Below, piece by piece: positions 21,354 to 31,187 of a stretch of DNA of 31,874 nt. The stretch is from contig CAMCTL010000020.1 of the NCBI GenBank assembly GCA_945878515.1, positions 1 through 31,874 of the forward strand. The letters are read 5' to 3'. The translations under genes were made by a program, and so were the position numbers. The stretch comes from Flavobacterium psychrophilum. Its GTDB lineage: Bacteria; Bacteroidota; Bacteroidia; Flavobacteriales; Flavobacteriaceae. The notes beneath the pieces were generated by a model, which saw only the letters and a program-made list of their open reading frames with translations, searched no databases and had not been told where the DNA came from. Within the stretch, counting starts at the first letter, position 1, and each line of letters opens with the position of its first letter.

Positions 21354-22463
21354 TTAATTTTTAATAAATTCTAAATTATGAATGTCGTTATAATGAGTTT
21401 TTTGAATGATAGTTCCATAATTAAGGACAACAAAACTTGGATTCGCTCTTTCAATAGTTTTTAAAGCCGTAGCATCACAAAAGAAACAGTCAAAAGCAAA
21501 GTTATATTTCTTTTTCGCATTAGCAATAACTTCCGTCGATGAACCTGTAAGAATGGCAACATAATATCCTTTTTCCAAAGCACTTTTATATAAATCGTTC
21601 AGTTTTTGCAAAGCATCTGTATTTGCTTTTTCTAAATCATAAGCCACAATTAGTAATGCTTTTTCTTTCGATAATATCCTATCGGTTTGGTCTTGTCCAT
21701 CTAATTCTAGTTTGAAATCATGAATCGGAGGAAGGTAACCTTGAACAATAACTTTGTCTTTTCTATCAACAAATTCAGCACCTTCTGGAAGTGACATCAA
21801 ATCTTTTTCTGTAAATTCTTTGTCAACACCATTCACTTTGTAGATAAAAACCATTTCGACTATGCTTTTCGGAGCATTATCAGGAATTTCCATTGATTTC
21901 CGAATATTTGTTCCAACTTTGTAAGGTCTAAAATCTTTCAATGGCAAATGATTGATAACCCAATAACCCATAAAGGAACACAAAACGAGGCTCGATATTA
22001 CTAAAATAGTTTGAATTTTATTCGAAAATAATTGCTTAATTAATTTTTGGTTGTACAATATAATTAGAATAAAAAACAACAGGATTAAATCTTTCGAAAA
22101 AGATTGCCAAGGAGTTAAATGCAAAGCATCACCAAAGCATCCGCAATCTTTTACGACATCAAAATAAGCCGAGTAAAAAGTTAAAAATGTGAATAAAATT
22201 ACCAAAAGCAACAAACTCCAAATCGTCCATTTTGATTTATAACCAATGAGTAACATAACGCCCAAAACCACTTCTAAAATGACTAAAAATAAGGCTATTG
22301 CCAGTGTGTACGGTACAAAAAATGGCATATTAAAAACCGATTCACTAAAATATTCGTCTAATTTATAAGAGAATCCAACTGGGTCATTGAGTTTTATTAG
22401 GCCTGAAATAATGAATAAAATCCCGACGAAAAGTCTGGAGAATTGGGTGATGAAGTTTTTCAT
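21354..22463 (-). CDS. BT_3928-type DoxX/MauE-like membrane protein with thioredoxin-like C-terminus
   Basis: The 369-residue protein has an N-terminal DoxX/MauE-like four-helix region (roughly residues 10-25, 52-74, 80-100 and 124-140) and a fifth hydrophobic segment near 152-170. The D-C107-G-C109-F-G-D motif lies at the end of the third helix. The C-terminal half is soluble and thioredoxin-like (KALLIVAYDLEKANTD, then GYYVAILTGSS). It includes D-C-F-F-C-D, a possible CxxC redox pair. DoxX/MauE-like proteins are thought to handle quinone or disulfide chemistry at the membrane (family knowledge). It heads a compact minus-strand set and is near a TlpA-like thioredoxin and tpiA, an arrangement I know from other Bacteroidota. 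Confidence 0.87.
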   Translation of the reverse strand: MKNFITQFSRLFVGILFIISGLIKLNDPVGFSYKLDEYFSESVFNMPFFVPYTLAIALFLVILEVVLGVMLLIGYKSKWTIWSLLLLVILFTFLTFYSAYFDVVKDCGCFGDALHLTPWQSFSKDLILLFFILIILYNQKLIKQLFSNKIQTILVISSLVLCSFMGYWVINHLPLKDFRPYKVGTNIRKSMEIPDNAPKSIVEMVFIYKVNGVDKEFTEKDLMSLPEGAEFVDRKDKVIVQGYLPPIHDFKLELDGQDQTDRILSKEKALLIVAYDLEKANTDALQKLNDLYKSALEKGYYVAILTGSSTEVIANAKKKYNFAFDCFFCDATALKTIERANPSFVVLNYGTIIQKTHYNDIHNLEFIKN

Positions 22464-22875
22464 AGTTTTTTATATTCCAAAATGCAAAAGACAAATCATA
22501 ACTATCCTAAAATAATTTTATACAAAAGAGAGTTCTTATTTCCTGATAGTGGAACGCGAAATTCAAAGAAAATAAATATAAACCTTCAAGCAAAAATAGG
22601 AAAAAAATCAGAAATAACATTGTTTGGACAAATATTAAATTAAATTCAAAACAACTTATTGGCCACATTTATTGAAAAGAATTCGTAACACAAAAATTGG
22701 TTCAAGTGCAAAACCAAAATATCTTGCAAACTTGAAAGTACAACTTTACCCCAAACCACTTTCTTTAATTCGATTGCCCAACAAGATTTTCAAATTCTTC
22801 CAAAGTTTAGCATAAACCATCTTCTATTCTTTGTTTGGCTTATTATAGTTCATTATTGGATGCAATATGAAGCGT

Positions 22876-23005
22876 TTTATTGACGTATTCCTTTTATCAA
22901 TAAAGGCTTCGACAAGCTCAGCCAGACAACATTCAGAATATCGATTAGGAGCCTTGATGTCTGCCTGAGCGTGTCGAAGGGTTTCTGTTAAGAATCGTCA
23001 ATAAA
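22876..23005. repeat. Outer inverted repeat around the REP-like element
   Basis: TTTATTGACG (22876-22885) and CGTCAATAAA (22996-23005) are exact reverse complements and bracket the REP-like palindrome almost symmetrically, suggesting that the palindrome is the core of a larger element of about 130 bp. Confidence 0.6.
22907..22979. repeat. REP-like palindrome with 22-bp arms
   Basis: The left arm begins CTTCGACAAGCTCAG (22907-22928) and the right arm ends CTGAGCGTGTCGAAG (22958-22979). They are complementary at 20 of 22 positions with a 29-nt loop. CTTCGACAAGCTCAG is a widespread palindromic repeat half in Bacteroidota genomes (from memory). Confidence 0.85.
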
Positions 23006-23389
23006 GACTCGTTTTCCAAATATTAATAAAAAGGATAAGCCAATCGTTTTAAATGTTTTGTTTTTTGATTAGTAATTAACTTTCTAATTTTGCCGTTCTA
23101 GTTTCATCTTGCAAATGTAAAAACGACTCTATAATATGCAATTTTCTCAATTGAATATCTATAACATCACTATTTGCCAAAAACTTATAAAAACTAGGCT
23201 CACTTTTCTATTATTTTTTTGAAGTTAAATATCTGTGGGTTTGTAAAAACAGCAAATTGGCGGTAAACTAAATGTACAAATGATTACACAAAGATAATTT
23301 TCGAGAAAAAAAAGCGAATCTATTTTTAACTTGTAAATAAATTCAAGATTATCTCAATTTCAAATTAGTTTTTTATAAATTTATAATTG

Positions 23390-23397
23390 TATTTTTG
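23390..23397 (+). promoter_or_regulatory. Candidate -7 box of the pyrG promoter
   Basis: TATTTTTG matches TAnnTTTG, 84 nt before the pyrG ATG. No clear -33 TTG at normal spacing was found. Confidence 0.5.
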
Positions 23398-23416
23398 CCA
23401 CGTTTTTGCAAATTAC

Positions 23417-25093
<1,677 letters not shown>

Positions 25094-25095
<2 letters not shown>

Positions 25096-25126
25096 TGTTC
25101 AGCGATCAGTTTTTTTAGTGGTCAGT
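25094..25126 (+). repeat. CAGTGTTCAG/AGTGGTCAGT-type dispersed repeat, left of yidC
   Basis: AGTGTTCAG (25094-25102) and AGTGGTCAGT (25117-25126) sit just after the pyrG stop. The same units in opposite orientation occur at 27363-27383, so the two clusters flank yidC as inverted repeats. Confidence 0.6.
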
Positions 25127-25177
25127 TTAAATAAATAATTATCAGTAAATAATAAGTAAAAAACATTCCAGACTCGA

Positions 25178-25210
25178 CTCCACAATTGGAGAGTCCCGAT
25201 AGCTATCGGG
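25178..25210. repeat. Two palindromes in the yidC leader
   Basis: CTCCA (25178-25182), a CAAT loop, and TGGAG (25187-25191) form a small hairpin. It is followed immediately by the perfect 16-bp palindrome CCCGATAGCTATCGGG (25195-25210), a motif often repeated in Flavobacterium-type genomes (from memory). It ends 24 nt before the yidC start. Confidence 0.8.
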
Positions 25211-25234
25211 AGGGGTGAGGATAAACAAATAAAA

Positions 25235-27139
25235 ATGGAAGAAAAAAAATTAGACCTCAATACCATTATTGGCTTCGTATTGATTTTTGGAATCTTGATT
25301 TGGATAATGTATCAAAATCAGCCGACGGAAGCAGCTATTGCAGCGGAAAAAGCCAAGAAAGAATTAGCCGCGAAACAAAAAGTGAATAATGCGGTTCTAA
25401 CTGTATCAAAACAAAATGCAGTTGTTACTACAGTTGGCGATTCGACTCAATTGGTTCAATTGCAAAAAACATTAGGTGGTTTTGCTTATTCTGCAACACT
25501 TCCAACAGCTAAAGAAAATTTTACCACTTTCGAAAATGAAAAAGTAATTCTAAAAATTGCCAATAAGGGTGGTTTTATTGTAGAAGCCACTTTGAAAAAT
25601 TTGGAGAAATTCAAAAAAGGTTCAGGAAAATTGGTACAATTAATAAAAGACAATAACGCCAATTTAAACATTCAATTGCAAACCAGCGATAATAGAACTT
25701 TAAATACTAAAGACCTCTATTTTGAACCTACTTTGACAAAAGTTGGAGCGGATCAAATCCTTTCAATGAAATTGAAGGCTGGAGCCAATGAATTCCTAGA
25801 ATACAAATACATTCTGAAACCAAACGATTATATGATTGGTTTTGACCTTCGTTCGCAAGGTTTGAATAAAGTTTTAAATACTGCAAAACCATTGGATATG
25901 GAGTGGAGTTTGAAGACTTTCCGAAATGAAAAAAGCGTTTCGTATGAAAACAGATATACAGAAATTCATTTTCAATATGAAGAGGATAAAATGGACTATG
26001 TAGGCCAAGGCGAAAATAAAGAAGAAAACCCCACCAAGACTTCATTCGTGGCTTTCAAACAACACTTTTTTGCTACTATTTTATTGACAGATAAGCCTTT
26101 TGAAACTGCTAAATTGCAGTCGAATAATTTGGTAAATGATGAAACAATTGATACAGTCTATACCAAACAATTCAAAGCAAATTTGCCTTTGGTGTTCAGC
26201 AATGGCGAGTTAGATTATAAAATGAGTTGGTATTTTGGCCCATCGGATTATAAAACATTAAAACATTATGATAAAAATCTGGAAAAAATTATCCCATTAG
26301 GTTGGGGGATTTTCGGGTGGATTAATATGTTCATTTTTATTCCGTTATTTGGATTTTTAAGTTCTACTTTAGGACTTTCATTTGGAATTGCCATCATTAT
26401 TTTTACCATTTTGATAAAAATTGCAATGTCACCAATTACGTTCAAATCATTTCTGTCTCAAGCTAAAATGAAAGTTTTGCGACCAGAAATTACTGAATTG
26501 GGAGAGAAATTCAAAAAAGACCCAATGAAAAAACAACAGGAAACGATGAAGTTGTACAACAAAGCGGGTGTAAATCCTATGGCAGGTTGTATTCCAGCAT
26601 TGATTCAAATTCCATTTATGTACGCTTCGTTTCAGTTTTTCCCATCTGCTTTTGAGCTGAGACAAAAAGGATTTCTTTGGGCAGACGATTTATCTTCTTT
26701 TGATGAAGTAATAAAATTACCTTTCCATATTCCATTGTACGGTGATCATATTAGTTTGTTTCCAGTACTTGCTTCGATTGCGATTTTCTTTTATATGAAA
26801 ATGACTTCTGGAGACCAGCAGATGGCAGCGCCTCAACAAGAAGGAATGCCAGATATGGCTCAAATGATGAAAATTATGATTTATCTTTCACCAATAATGA
26901 TGTTGTTTTTCTTCAATAGTTACGGTGCTGGATTGAGTTTGTATAACTTTATTTCGAATTTGGTTACTATTGGAATTATGATTGTTATCAAAAGATATTT
27001 TATTGATAGCGATAAAATCCATGCTCAAATTCAAGAAAACAAATTGAAAGAGCCTAAAAAACAAGGTAAGTTCCAACAAAAACTACAAGAAGTGATGGAA
27101 CAAGCCGAGGCTGAAAAAGCAAAAAAAGCTAAGAAATAG
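25235..27139 (+). CDS. yidC: Membrane protein insertase YidC
   Basis: The 634-residue protein inserts and folds inner-membrane proteins, alone or with SecYEG. It has an N-terminal membrane anchor (about residues 10-26), a large periplasmic beta-sandwich domain (about 75-345), and the conserved Oxa1-like membrane core (about 350-590). The core contains SPITFKSFLSQAKMKVLRPEI and NPMAGCIPALIQIPFM. The groove residue that is arginine in E. coli YidC aligns with K395 here, a conservative change that I believe is usual in Bacteroidota. The C-terminus is a Lys-rich tail (KAKKAKK) that likely binds ribosomes. A strong terminator follows. Confidence 0.96.
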   Translation: MEEKKLDLNTIIGFVLIFGILIWIMYQNQPTEAAIAAEKAKKELAAKQKVNNAVLTVSKQNAVVTTVGDSTQLVQLQKTLGGFAYSATLPTAKENFTTFENEKVILKIANKGGFIVEATLKNLEKFKKGSGKLVQLIKDNNANLNIQLQTSDNRTLNTKDLYFEPTLTKVGADQILSMKLKAGANEFLEYKYILKPNDYMIGFDLRSQGLNKVLNTAKPLDMEWSLKTFRNEKSVSYENRYTEIHFQYEEDKMDYVGQGENKEENPTKTSFVAFKQHFFATILLTDKPFETAKLQSNNLVNDETIDTVYTKQFKANLPLVFSNGELDYKMSWYFGPSDYKTLKHYDKNLEKIIPLGWGIFGWINMFIFIPLFGFLSSTLGLSFGIAIIIFTILIKIAMSPITFKSFLSQAKMKVLRPEITELGEKFKKDPMKKQQETMKLYNKAGVNPMAGCIPALIQIPFMYASFQFFPSAFELRQKGFLWADDLSSFDEVIKLPFHIPLYGDHISLFPVLASIAIFFYMKMTSGDQQMAAPQQEGMPDMAQMMKIMIYLSPIMMLFFFNSYGAGLSLYNFISNLVTIGIMIVIKRYFIDSDKIHAQIQENKLKEPKKQGKFQQKLQEVMEQAEAEKAKKAKK

Positions 27140-27140
27140 T

Positions 27141-27174
27141 CAAAAAAAAATCCCGAAAATTTCGGGATTTTTTT
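27141..27174 (+). terminator. Rho-independent terminator of yidC
   Basis: CCCGAAA (27151-27157) and TTTCGGG (27159-27165), extended by A-T pairs on both sides, are followed by a T run to 27174. The A run before it could also make it work in the other direction. Confidence 0.88.
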
Positions 27175-27218
27175 TGTTTTAAAGGTTCTGGGGCATTTTT
27201 GTGAAAGACAAAAGAGTT

Positions 27219-27355
27219 AAACCATTAAGCGAATTAAGAAAATTAAGATTTATGGTTCTATAGGTAATGTTGTGAATATTCAGTAATTTATCTACATCAT
27301 TAATATATAAAGCTTTGTGCCATTCTCTTAATGATTCTTAATTGCCTTAATGGTT
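27219..27355. repeat. Inverted repeat built from ATTAAG units
   Basis: AACCATTAAG and following AATTAAGAA and ATTAAGA units (27219-27247) recur as the reverse complement at 27326-27355, about 30 bp each with one indel and few mismatches. The region between is AT-rich with no gene. Such ATTAAG-type arrays are probably dispersed repeats. Confidence 0.6.
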
Positions 27356-27362
27356 TTTAAAT

Positions 27363-27383
27363 GAACACTGAACACTGACCACT
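27363..27383 (-). repeat. Dispersed GAACACTGACCACT-type repeat, right of yidC
   Basis: It reads GAACACTGAACACTGACC followed by ACT, the reverse complement of units found at 25094-25126. It runs into the stop codon of the NdpA-like gene. Confidence 0.6.
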
Positions 27384-28440
27384 AACTCTTCACTTCTTTA
27401 TTAAAATAAACCAAGTAGTAATACATTTGCTTTTCTTCATCCCAACCTTTTTCTACATATTTTTCGGCACTTTCTGGATTGATAAAATCCATTTTGATCT
27501 GAATTTGAGTGTCTAAGTTGATTACGTTTTTAATAGATTTTCTAGCATCTGAAACAGCTGCATTAGCAATTGGAAAAGTCGTCACATCTTCAATGCTGTA
27601 TTTTTCGCCTTTGTCCACTTTGTAGTTTTTGAATTCAGGAATCAAGTCGGGATTGTCTAAAACTTCATTCAAGAAATTGGTTTCTTCAAACTGGTCATTT
27701 TTGGCAAAATAATTTACCGACCGATTCATAAACATCACTTCTTCTTTTTTGTCTTCGGCTGGAAAAACAACATCTTTCGCAAAACCTTGACAGAATTTCA
27801 AGTATTTTTTGGTAATGAAGTTTTCATCTTCAAAAGCATCAACCGACAAAAAATGTTCCAACCAATATCTGGCATCATATCGGTTGCTATCAACTGTTAA
27901 TATTTTATAACCTTCCTCTTTTTTATAATTGAAAATGATGCAACCTTTGTCCAATTTACTGAGGTTTATTCCGTGCTGTAATACCATTTCCAAGTTGGAT
28001 TCTTTTTCTTCGAACTGCAAAAAATCCGAATGTAATTCGCTTTTGAAAATTCCAATGGCATCAACCACATTGTTATCGATATTGACATTCGTCAAATGCG
28101 TTACATAAACTTCACCGTTTTTAATGTGTGGATGGTTCGATTGCTCGAATAAATGGGTAGTAATTTGCTTTGAAACTTCGTGAATACTACTCGGATTTTC
28201 GAAAATTTGGGTTGCCATTTTGAACATATCGTTGTATTCCAAATCGACTTCGTGGGCAAATTGAAAATAATTTTCCTCCTTTTCACGAAAAGGTTTAAAG
28301 AAATATTCTTTGATTAAAGGAACTATTTCGTCGTTTAAACCAAAAGCTTTTTCCGATAAAAAAATAGCTTCGTTGCGGCTTTTATTTCCCACTCGGTGAA
28401 TGGAAAGTGTTTCAATATGGGTGTTGAATAAGTTAATCAT
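27382..28440 (-). CDS. Nucleoid-associated protein, NdpA/YejK (NA37) family
   Basis: The 352-residue protein resembles the 37-kDa nucleoid-associated family: an N-terminal region with IHRVGNKSRNEA, a middle part THLFEQSNHPHIKNGEVYVTHL, then GIFKSE, and YDARYWLEHFLSV with FCQGFAKDVV further on. The E. coli member binds the nucleoid, and the role of Bacteroidota homologues is less clear (family knowledge). The protein is cytoplasmic with no signal peptide. It starts at ATG 28440, 1 nt or so from a REP pair, and ends within a dispersed repeat. The following gene on the same strand (pRiA4b ORF-3-like) lies upstream in transcription with the 174-nt REP region between them. Confidence 0.85.
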   Translation of the reverse strand: MINLFNTHIETLSIHRVGNKSRNEAIFLSEKAFGLNDEIVPLIKEYFFKPFREKEENYFQFAHEVDLEYNDMFKMATQIFENPSSIHEVSKQITTHLFEQSNHPHIKNGEVYVTHLTNVNIDNNVVDAIGIFKSELHSDFLQFEEKESNLEMVLQHGINLSKLDKGCIIFNYKKEEGYKILTVDSNRYDARYWLEHFLSVDAFEDENFITKKYLKFCQGFAKDVVFPAEDKKEEVMFMNRSVNYFAKNDQFEETNFLNEVLDNPDLIPEFKNYKVDKGEKYSIEDVTTFPIANAAVSDARKSIKNVINLDTQIQIKMDFINPESAEKYVEKGWDEEKQMYYYLVYFNKEVKS

Positions 28441-28456
28441 TAGTTATAAAGATTTT

Positions 28457-28614
28457 CCTCACCCCGACCCTCTCCGAAGGAGAGGGAGACGTGAAGTGAG
28501 TTTTTTGGGTTTATATATTAGGTGATTTTATTTAGAAATGAGAAAAAGTATTTTACTCATAATATTTTAATCTAGTTTCGACTCCCTCTCCTTCGGAGAG
28601 GGCTGGGGAGAGGA
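28457..28614. repeat. Inverted pair of REP elements (REPIN/BIME-like)
   Basis: Two copies of CCCTCTCC-N3-GGAGAGGG, at 28468-28486 (loop GAA) and 28584-28602 (loop TTC), lie in opposite orientation about 97 bp apart. Each has matching outer sequence, CCTCACCCCGA before the first and GCTGGGGAGAGG after the second. Each copy is a hairpin by itself, and the pair can also fold together. Confidence 0.85.
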
Positions 28615-29154
28615 CTAATTCCAATTCTCTTCAAAACCGAAGTCTTCAAAACTATCGTCACTTTCGAACATATCAAGATCTTCATCGTCTAAATCATCTT
28701 CAAATTCATTGTAATCTTCCTCATCATCCTCGGCAATAAAATGTTTTTCCATCGCTTCGGCGGGCATTTCACCGACAGAGAAAATAGTTTCTGGATATGT
28801 ATTCCCAGCAGTAACCTCTTCTATAGCTGCTAGTTCTACAAGGAAAGTCCACATACTGATAAAATCGTAAACATAAATTATTTTGGTGTTTTCTTTATCC
28901 AAAATATCTGAAAGTGAATAATCGCTCATTGTTTTTTGTTCGCCAGGAATGTCTCCGGCGTCAAACATTGGAATTTCGTCTTCTTGATTCCAAGTGTCAT
29001 CACAAGTATAAAAAGAAGCCACTTCCATACCATCAAATCCAAAAGAATTGAAGATAGCGTTGTGCAAATCTTCTAAAGTATCTTCTGCAAGTATCGCAAT
29101 ATCTCTAAAAATGTCTTCTTCGGCATCGAGAATTACTCTAAATTTATAAACCAT
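28615..29154 (-). CDS. pRiA4b ORF-3-like protein
   Basis: The 179-residue protein matches the plasmid pRiA4b ORF-3 family. Its start is VYKFRVILDAEEDIFRDIAILAEDTLEDLHNAIFNSFGFDGMEVASF at about residues 2-48, with the family pattern R/W-R-x-(I/L) then DTL-x-x-L-H-x-x-I. The segment DYSLSDILDKENTKIIYVYDF is the second conserved block. The C-terminal 45 residues are highly acidic (DDEEDYNEFEDDLDDEDLD and beyond) and look disordered. The family is common on mobile DNA and chromosomes and its function is unknown (family knowledge). A TACCTTTG box (29177-29184) lies 22 nt upstream. Confidence 0.85.
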   Translation of the reverse strand: MVYKFRVILDAEEDIFRDIAILAEDTLEDLHNAIFNSFGFDGMEVASFYTCDDTWNQEDEIPMFDAGDIPGEQKTMSDYSLSDILDKENTKIIYVYDFISMWTFLVELAAIEEVTAGNTYPETIFSVGEMPAEAMEKHFIAEDDEEDYNEFEDDLDDEDLDMFESDDSFEDFGFEENWN

Positions 29155-29176
29155 AATCTTTGTTTTTATGAACTGT

Positions 29177-29184
29177 CAAAGGTA
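29177..29184 (-). promoter_or_regulatory. Candidate -7 box for the pRiA4b ORF-3-like gene
   Basis: On the minus strand it reads TACCTTTG, matching TAnnTTTG, 22 nt before the ATG at 29154. The -33 element is unclear because the upstream sequence consists of AGATTTT-type repeats (29190-29225). Confidence 0.55.
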
Positions 29185-29348
29185 AAATTTAATTTTAGAT
29201 TTTAGATTTTTGATTTCGGATTTGTTGAAAAGATTTTATCTTCCAGATTTAGATATCGCAATCAAATCAAAAAGAGCTTTAAACTTTTATACTTTATACA
29301 ATTTGTGTTATCATTATTTTGGATAATCCTATAATCAGTAAATAGATT

Positions 29349-30944
29349 TTAATTCTTGATTCTTGAAGATAGCTTATGGTCTGAGAAAGTAGTGTGATGT
29401 TCAAGCCCAATTACAGTAACTTTTCCTCCTTTGGCAGTATAGTTATGTTTAAATTGTTCTACATTTTTCAAGACGTCATCGTCAACTAACTTTGTTTTTG
29501 CAAAATCAATTGTTACATTCATTGCTGCGGGAATAGCTTCTAAACGACTTTTAATTCCTAAAAAATTACTAAATATTGCCGACTCCTCAACTTCTATTAA
29601 GTAGTCGTTATCACAGGAAGATACTATAGCTGTCGCTTTGAATAATGATTTTATTGGTGCGCCATAGTATAGATGAATTATTATTTTTAAAAGAATTCCA
29701 GTGGCTATTCCAATCAGTAGATCCTCGAACAGTGTAAAAAAGATTGTTGTTAGGAAAATAGCCAATTGTTCTTTACCAATTTTAAACGTATTGATAAACA
29801 TTCGCGGATGGGTTAGTTTTATTCCAACCGTTATTAACATTGCAGCCAGTGCTGCATTTGGAATTAATTCGAGGATAGGCGTGGCTAAAAGCAAAAAAAT
29901 TAATATAAAGAAACCATGAAAAAAATTAGCCCAACGCGTTTTCGCCCCATTATTCACGTTGGAGGACGAACGTGCTACTTCTGAAATCATAGGCAATCCA
30001 CCAAAAAAAGCTGTTATAGTATTGCCAATTCCTATGGCTATTAAATCTTGATTCATGTTTGATTTTCTTTTATATGGATCCATTAAATCAATCGCTTTTA
30101 CAGTAAGTAAGGATTCAATAGACCCAACCAATGCAAACATCAGGACGTATTTAAAAAATATTCCTGTTTGTGCAAAACCATCGAAACTAACGTTAACATG
30201 AAGATTTTCTGCTAAATTTCCGATTTTTACTAAAGCATAAGCGGGCTCAGTTTCCTTAAAATTCATGAGTAATTCGCTTGGAATAGCAAAAAGTAACACT
30301 AACAATGGCGCCGGAATCATTTTTATTGTTTTGTTTTTCAAGAAAGGCCAACCTAACATTATTGCTAAACTTACAAACCCGATAAATGTAGCTTTTAGGT
30401 CTAAATTAACAATAAAATTAGGTATGTTAACTAACAAGTCTAATGGTCCTTTTCCTTTTGCTAAAATTGGATTGACGTTAAGTAAAACTGGAATTTGCTT
30501 TACAATTATAATGATTCCAATTGCAGCAAGCATTCCGTGAATGGCCGAAAGTGGAAAAAAGTCAGCTAATTTACCTAATTTTAACAATCCAAAAAGAATT
30601 TGAATTAATCCCGCAATAACCATTGCGCCTAGGGCCAATTTCCATCCGAGTATTGGGTCACCATTTCCAAATTCAGCTACAGCACCAGCTACTATTACAA
30701 TTAATCCAGCGGCAGGTCCTTTTATTGTTAGTTTAGACCCCATGAATAAACTAACAATTAATCCACCTATTATAGCTGTTAATAGTCCCATTATTGGTGG
30801 AAATTCAGATGCTTTTGCAATACCTAAACTTAATGGTAATGCTAGCAAAAACACTATGAATCCGGATATTGCATCTGTTTTGAAATTTTCTTTTAACCCT
30901 AAAATTCCATCCGACGGTACCTCGTAGTTTTTATCTAATGCCAT
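29349..30944 (-). CDS. SulP-family inorganic anion transporter with STAS domain
   Basis: The 531-residue membrane protein has the SulP transport domain. The start is DAISGFIVFLLALPLSLGIAKA followed by GLLTAIIGGLIVSLFMGSKLTIKGPAAGL, the conserved family region, at about residues 24-85. Many hydrophobic helices follow to about residue 425, including VGSIESLLTVKAID and NTITAFFGGLPMISEVARSS. A STAS-like domain occupies about residues 440-525. SulP proteins move sulfate, bicarbonate or related anions, and which one cannot be told here; bicarbonate is often suspected for bacterial members with a carbonic anhydrase partner, but no such gene is adjacent. It is monocistronic by appearance. Confidence 0.92.
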   Translation of the reverse strand: MALDKNYEVPSDGILGLKENFKTDAISGFIVFLLALPLSLGIAKASEFPPIMGLLTAIIGGLIVSLFMGSKLTIKGPAAGLIVIVAGAVAEFGNGDPILGWKLALGAMVIAGLIQILFGLLKLGKLADFFPLSAIHGMLAAIGIIIIVKQIPVLLNVNPILAKGKGPLDLLVNIPNFIVNLDLKATFIGFVSLAIMLGWPFLKNKTIKMIPAPLLVLLFAIPSELLMNFKETEPAYALVKIGNLAENLHVNVSFDGFAQTGIFFKYVLMFALVGSIESLLTVKAIDLMDPYKRKSNMNQDLIAIGIGNTITAFFGGLPMISEVARSSSNVNNGAKTRWANFFHGFFILIFLLLATPILELIPNAALAAMLITVGIKLTHPRMFINTFKIGKEQLAIFLTTIFFTLFEDLLIGIATGILLKIIIHLYYGAPIKSLFKATAIVSSCDNDYLIEVEESAIFSNFLGIKSRLEAIPAAMNVTIDFAKTKLVDDDVLKNVEQFKHNYTAKGGKVTVIGLEHHTTFSDHKLSSRIKN

Positions 30945-31187
30945 ATTTTAATTTAAATATTTTTGAGAATTGAGCTAGCATTGATACACTATTGTTCAGC
31001 TAGGTTTCCTAAAAAATATATATGAAGAATTGAAGTCGCTTTCAAAAGCGTTAATTTTTTTATTTGCAAAAGTATTAAATTGTTTTCTTAATCACGGGAG
31101 TCAATATATTGAAACCAAAATAATCATTGATTTTTATCAAATAGAGAATTTATTTTCTGATGAACGTCGAATAATGATTAATTTAAG

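Noticed and set aside
22443..22643. 66-codon reading frame upstream of the BT_3928-type gene
   Set aside because: It overlaps the start of that gene on the other strand, has no family features, and its composition looks non-coding.
22746..22820. Minus-strand 24-residue frame starting MVYAKLWKNL
   Set aside because: Too short, no promoter box or homologue that I can recognise; may be a gene remnant but this cannot be supported.
29190..29225. AGATTTT-type repeats as a regulatory array
   Set aside because: The units are irregular and low complexity, as is common in AT-rich intergenic DNA.
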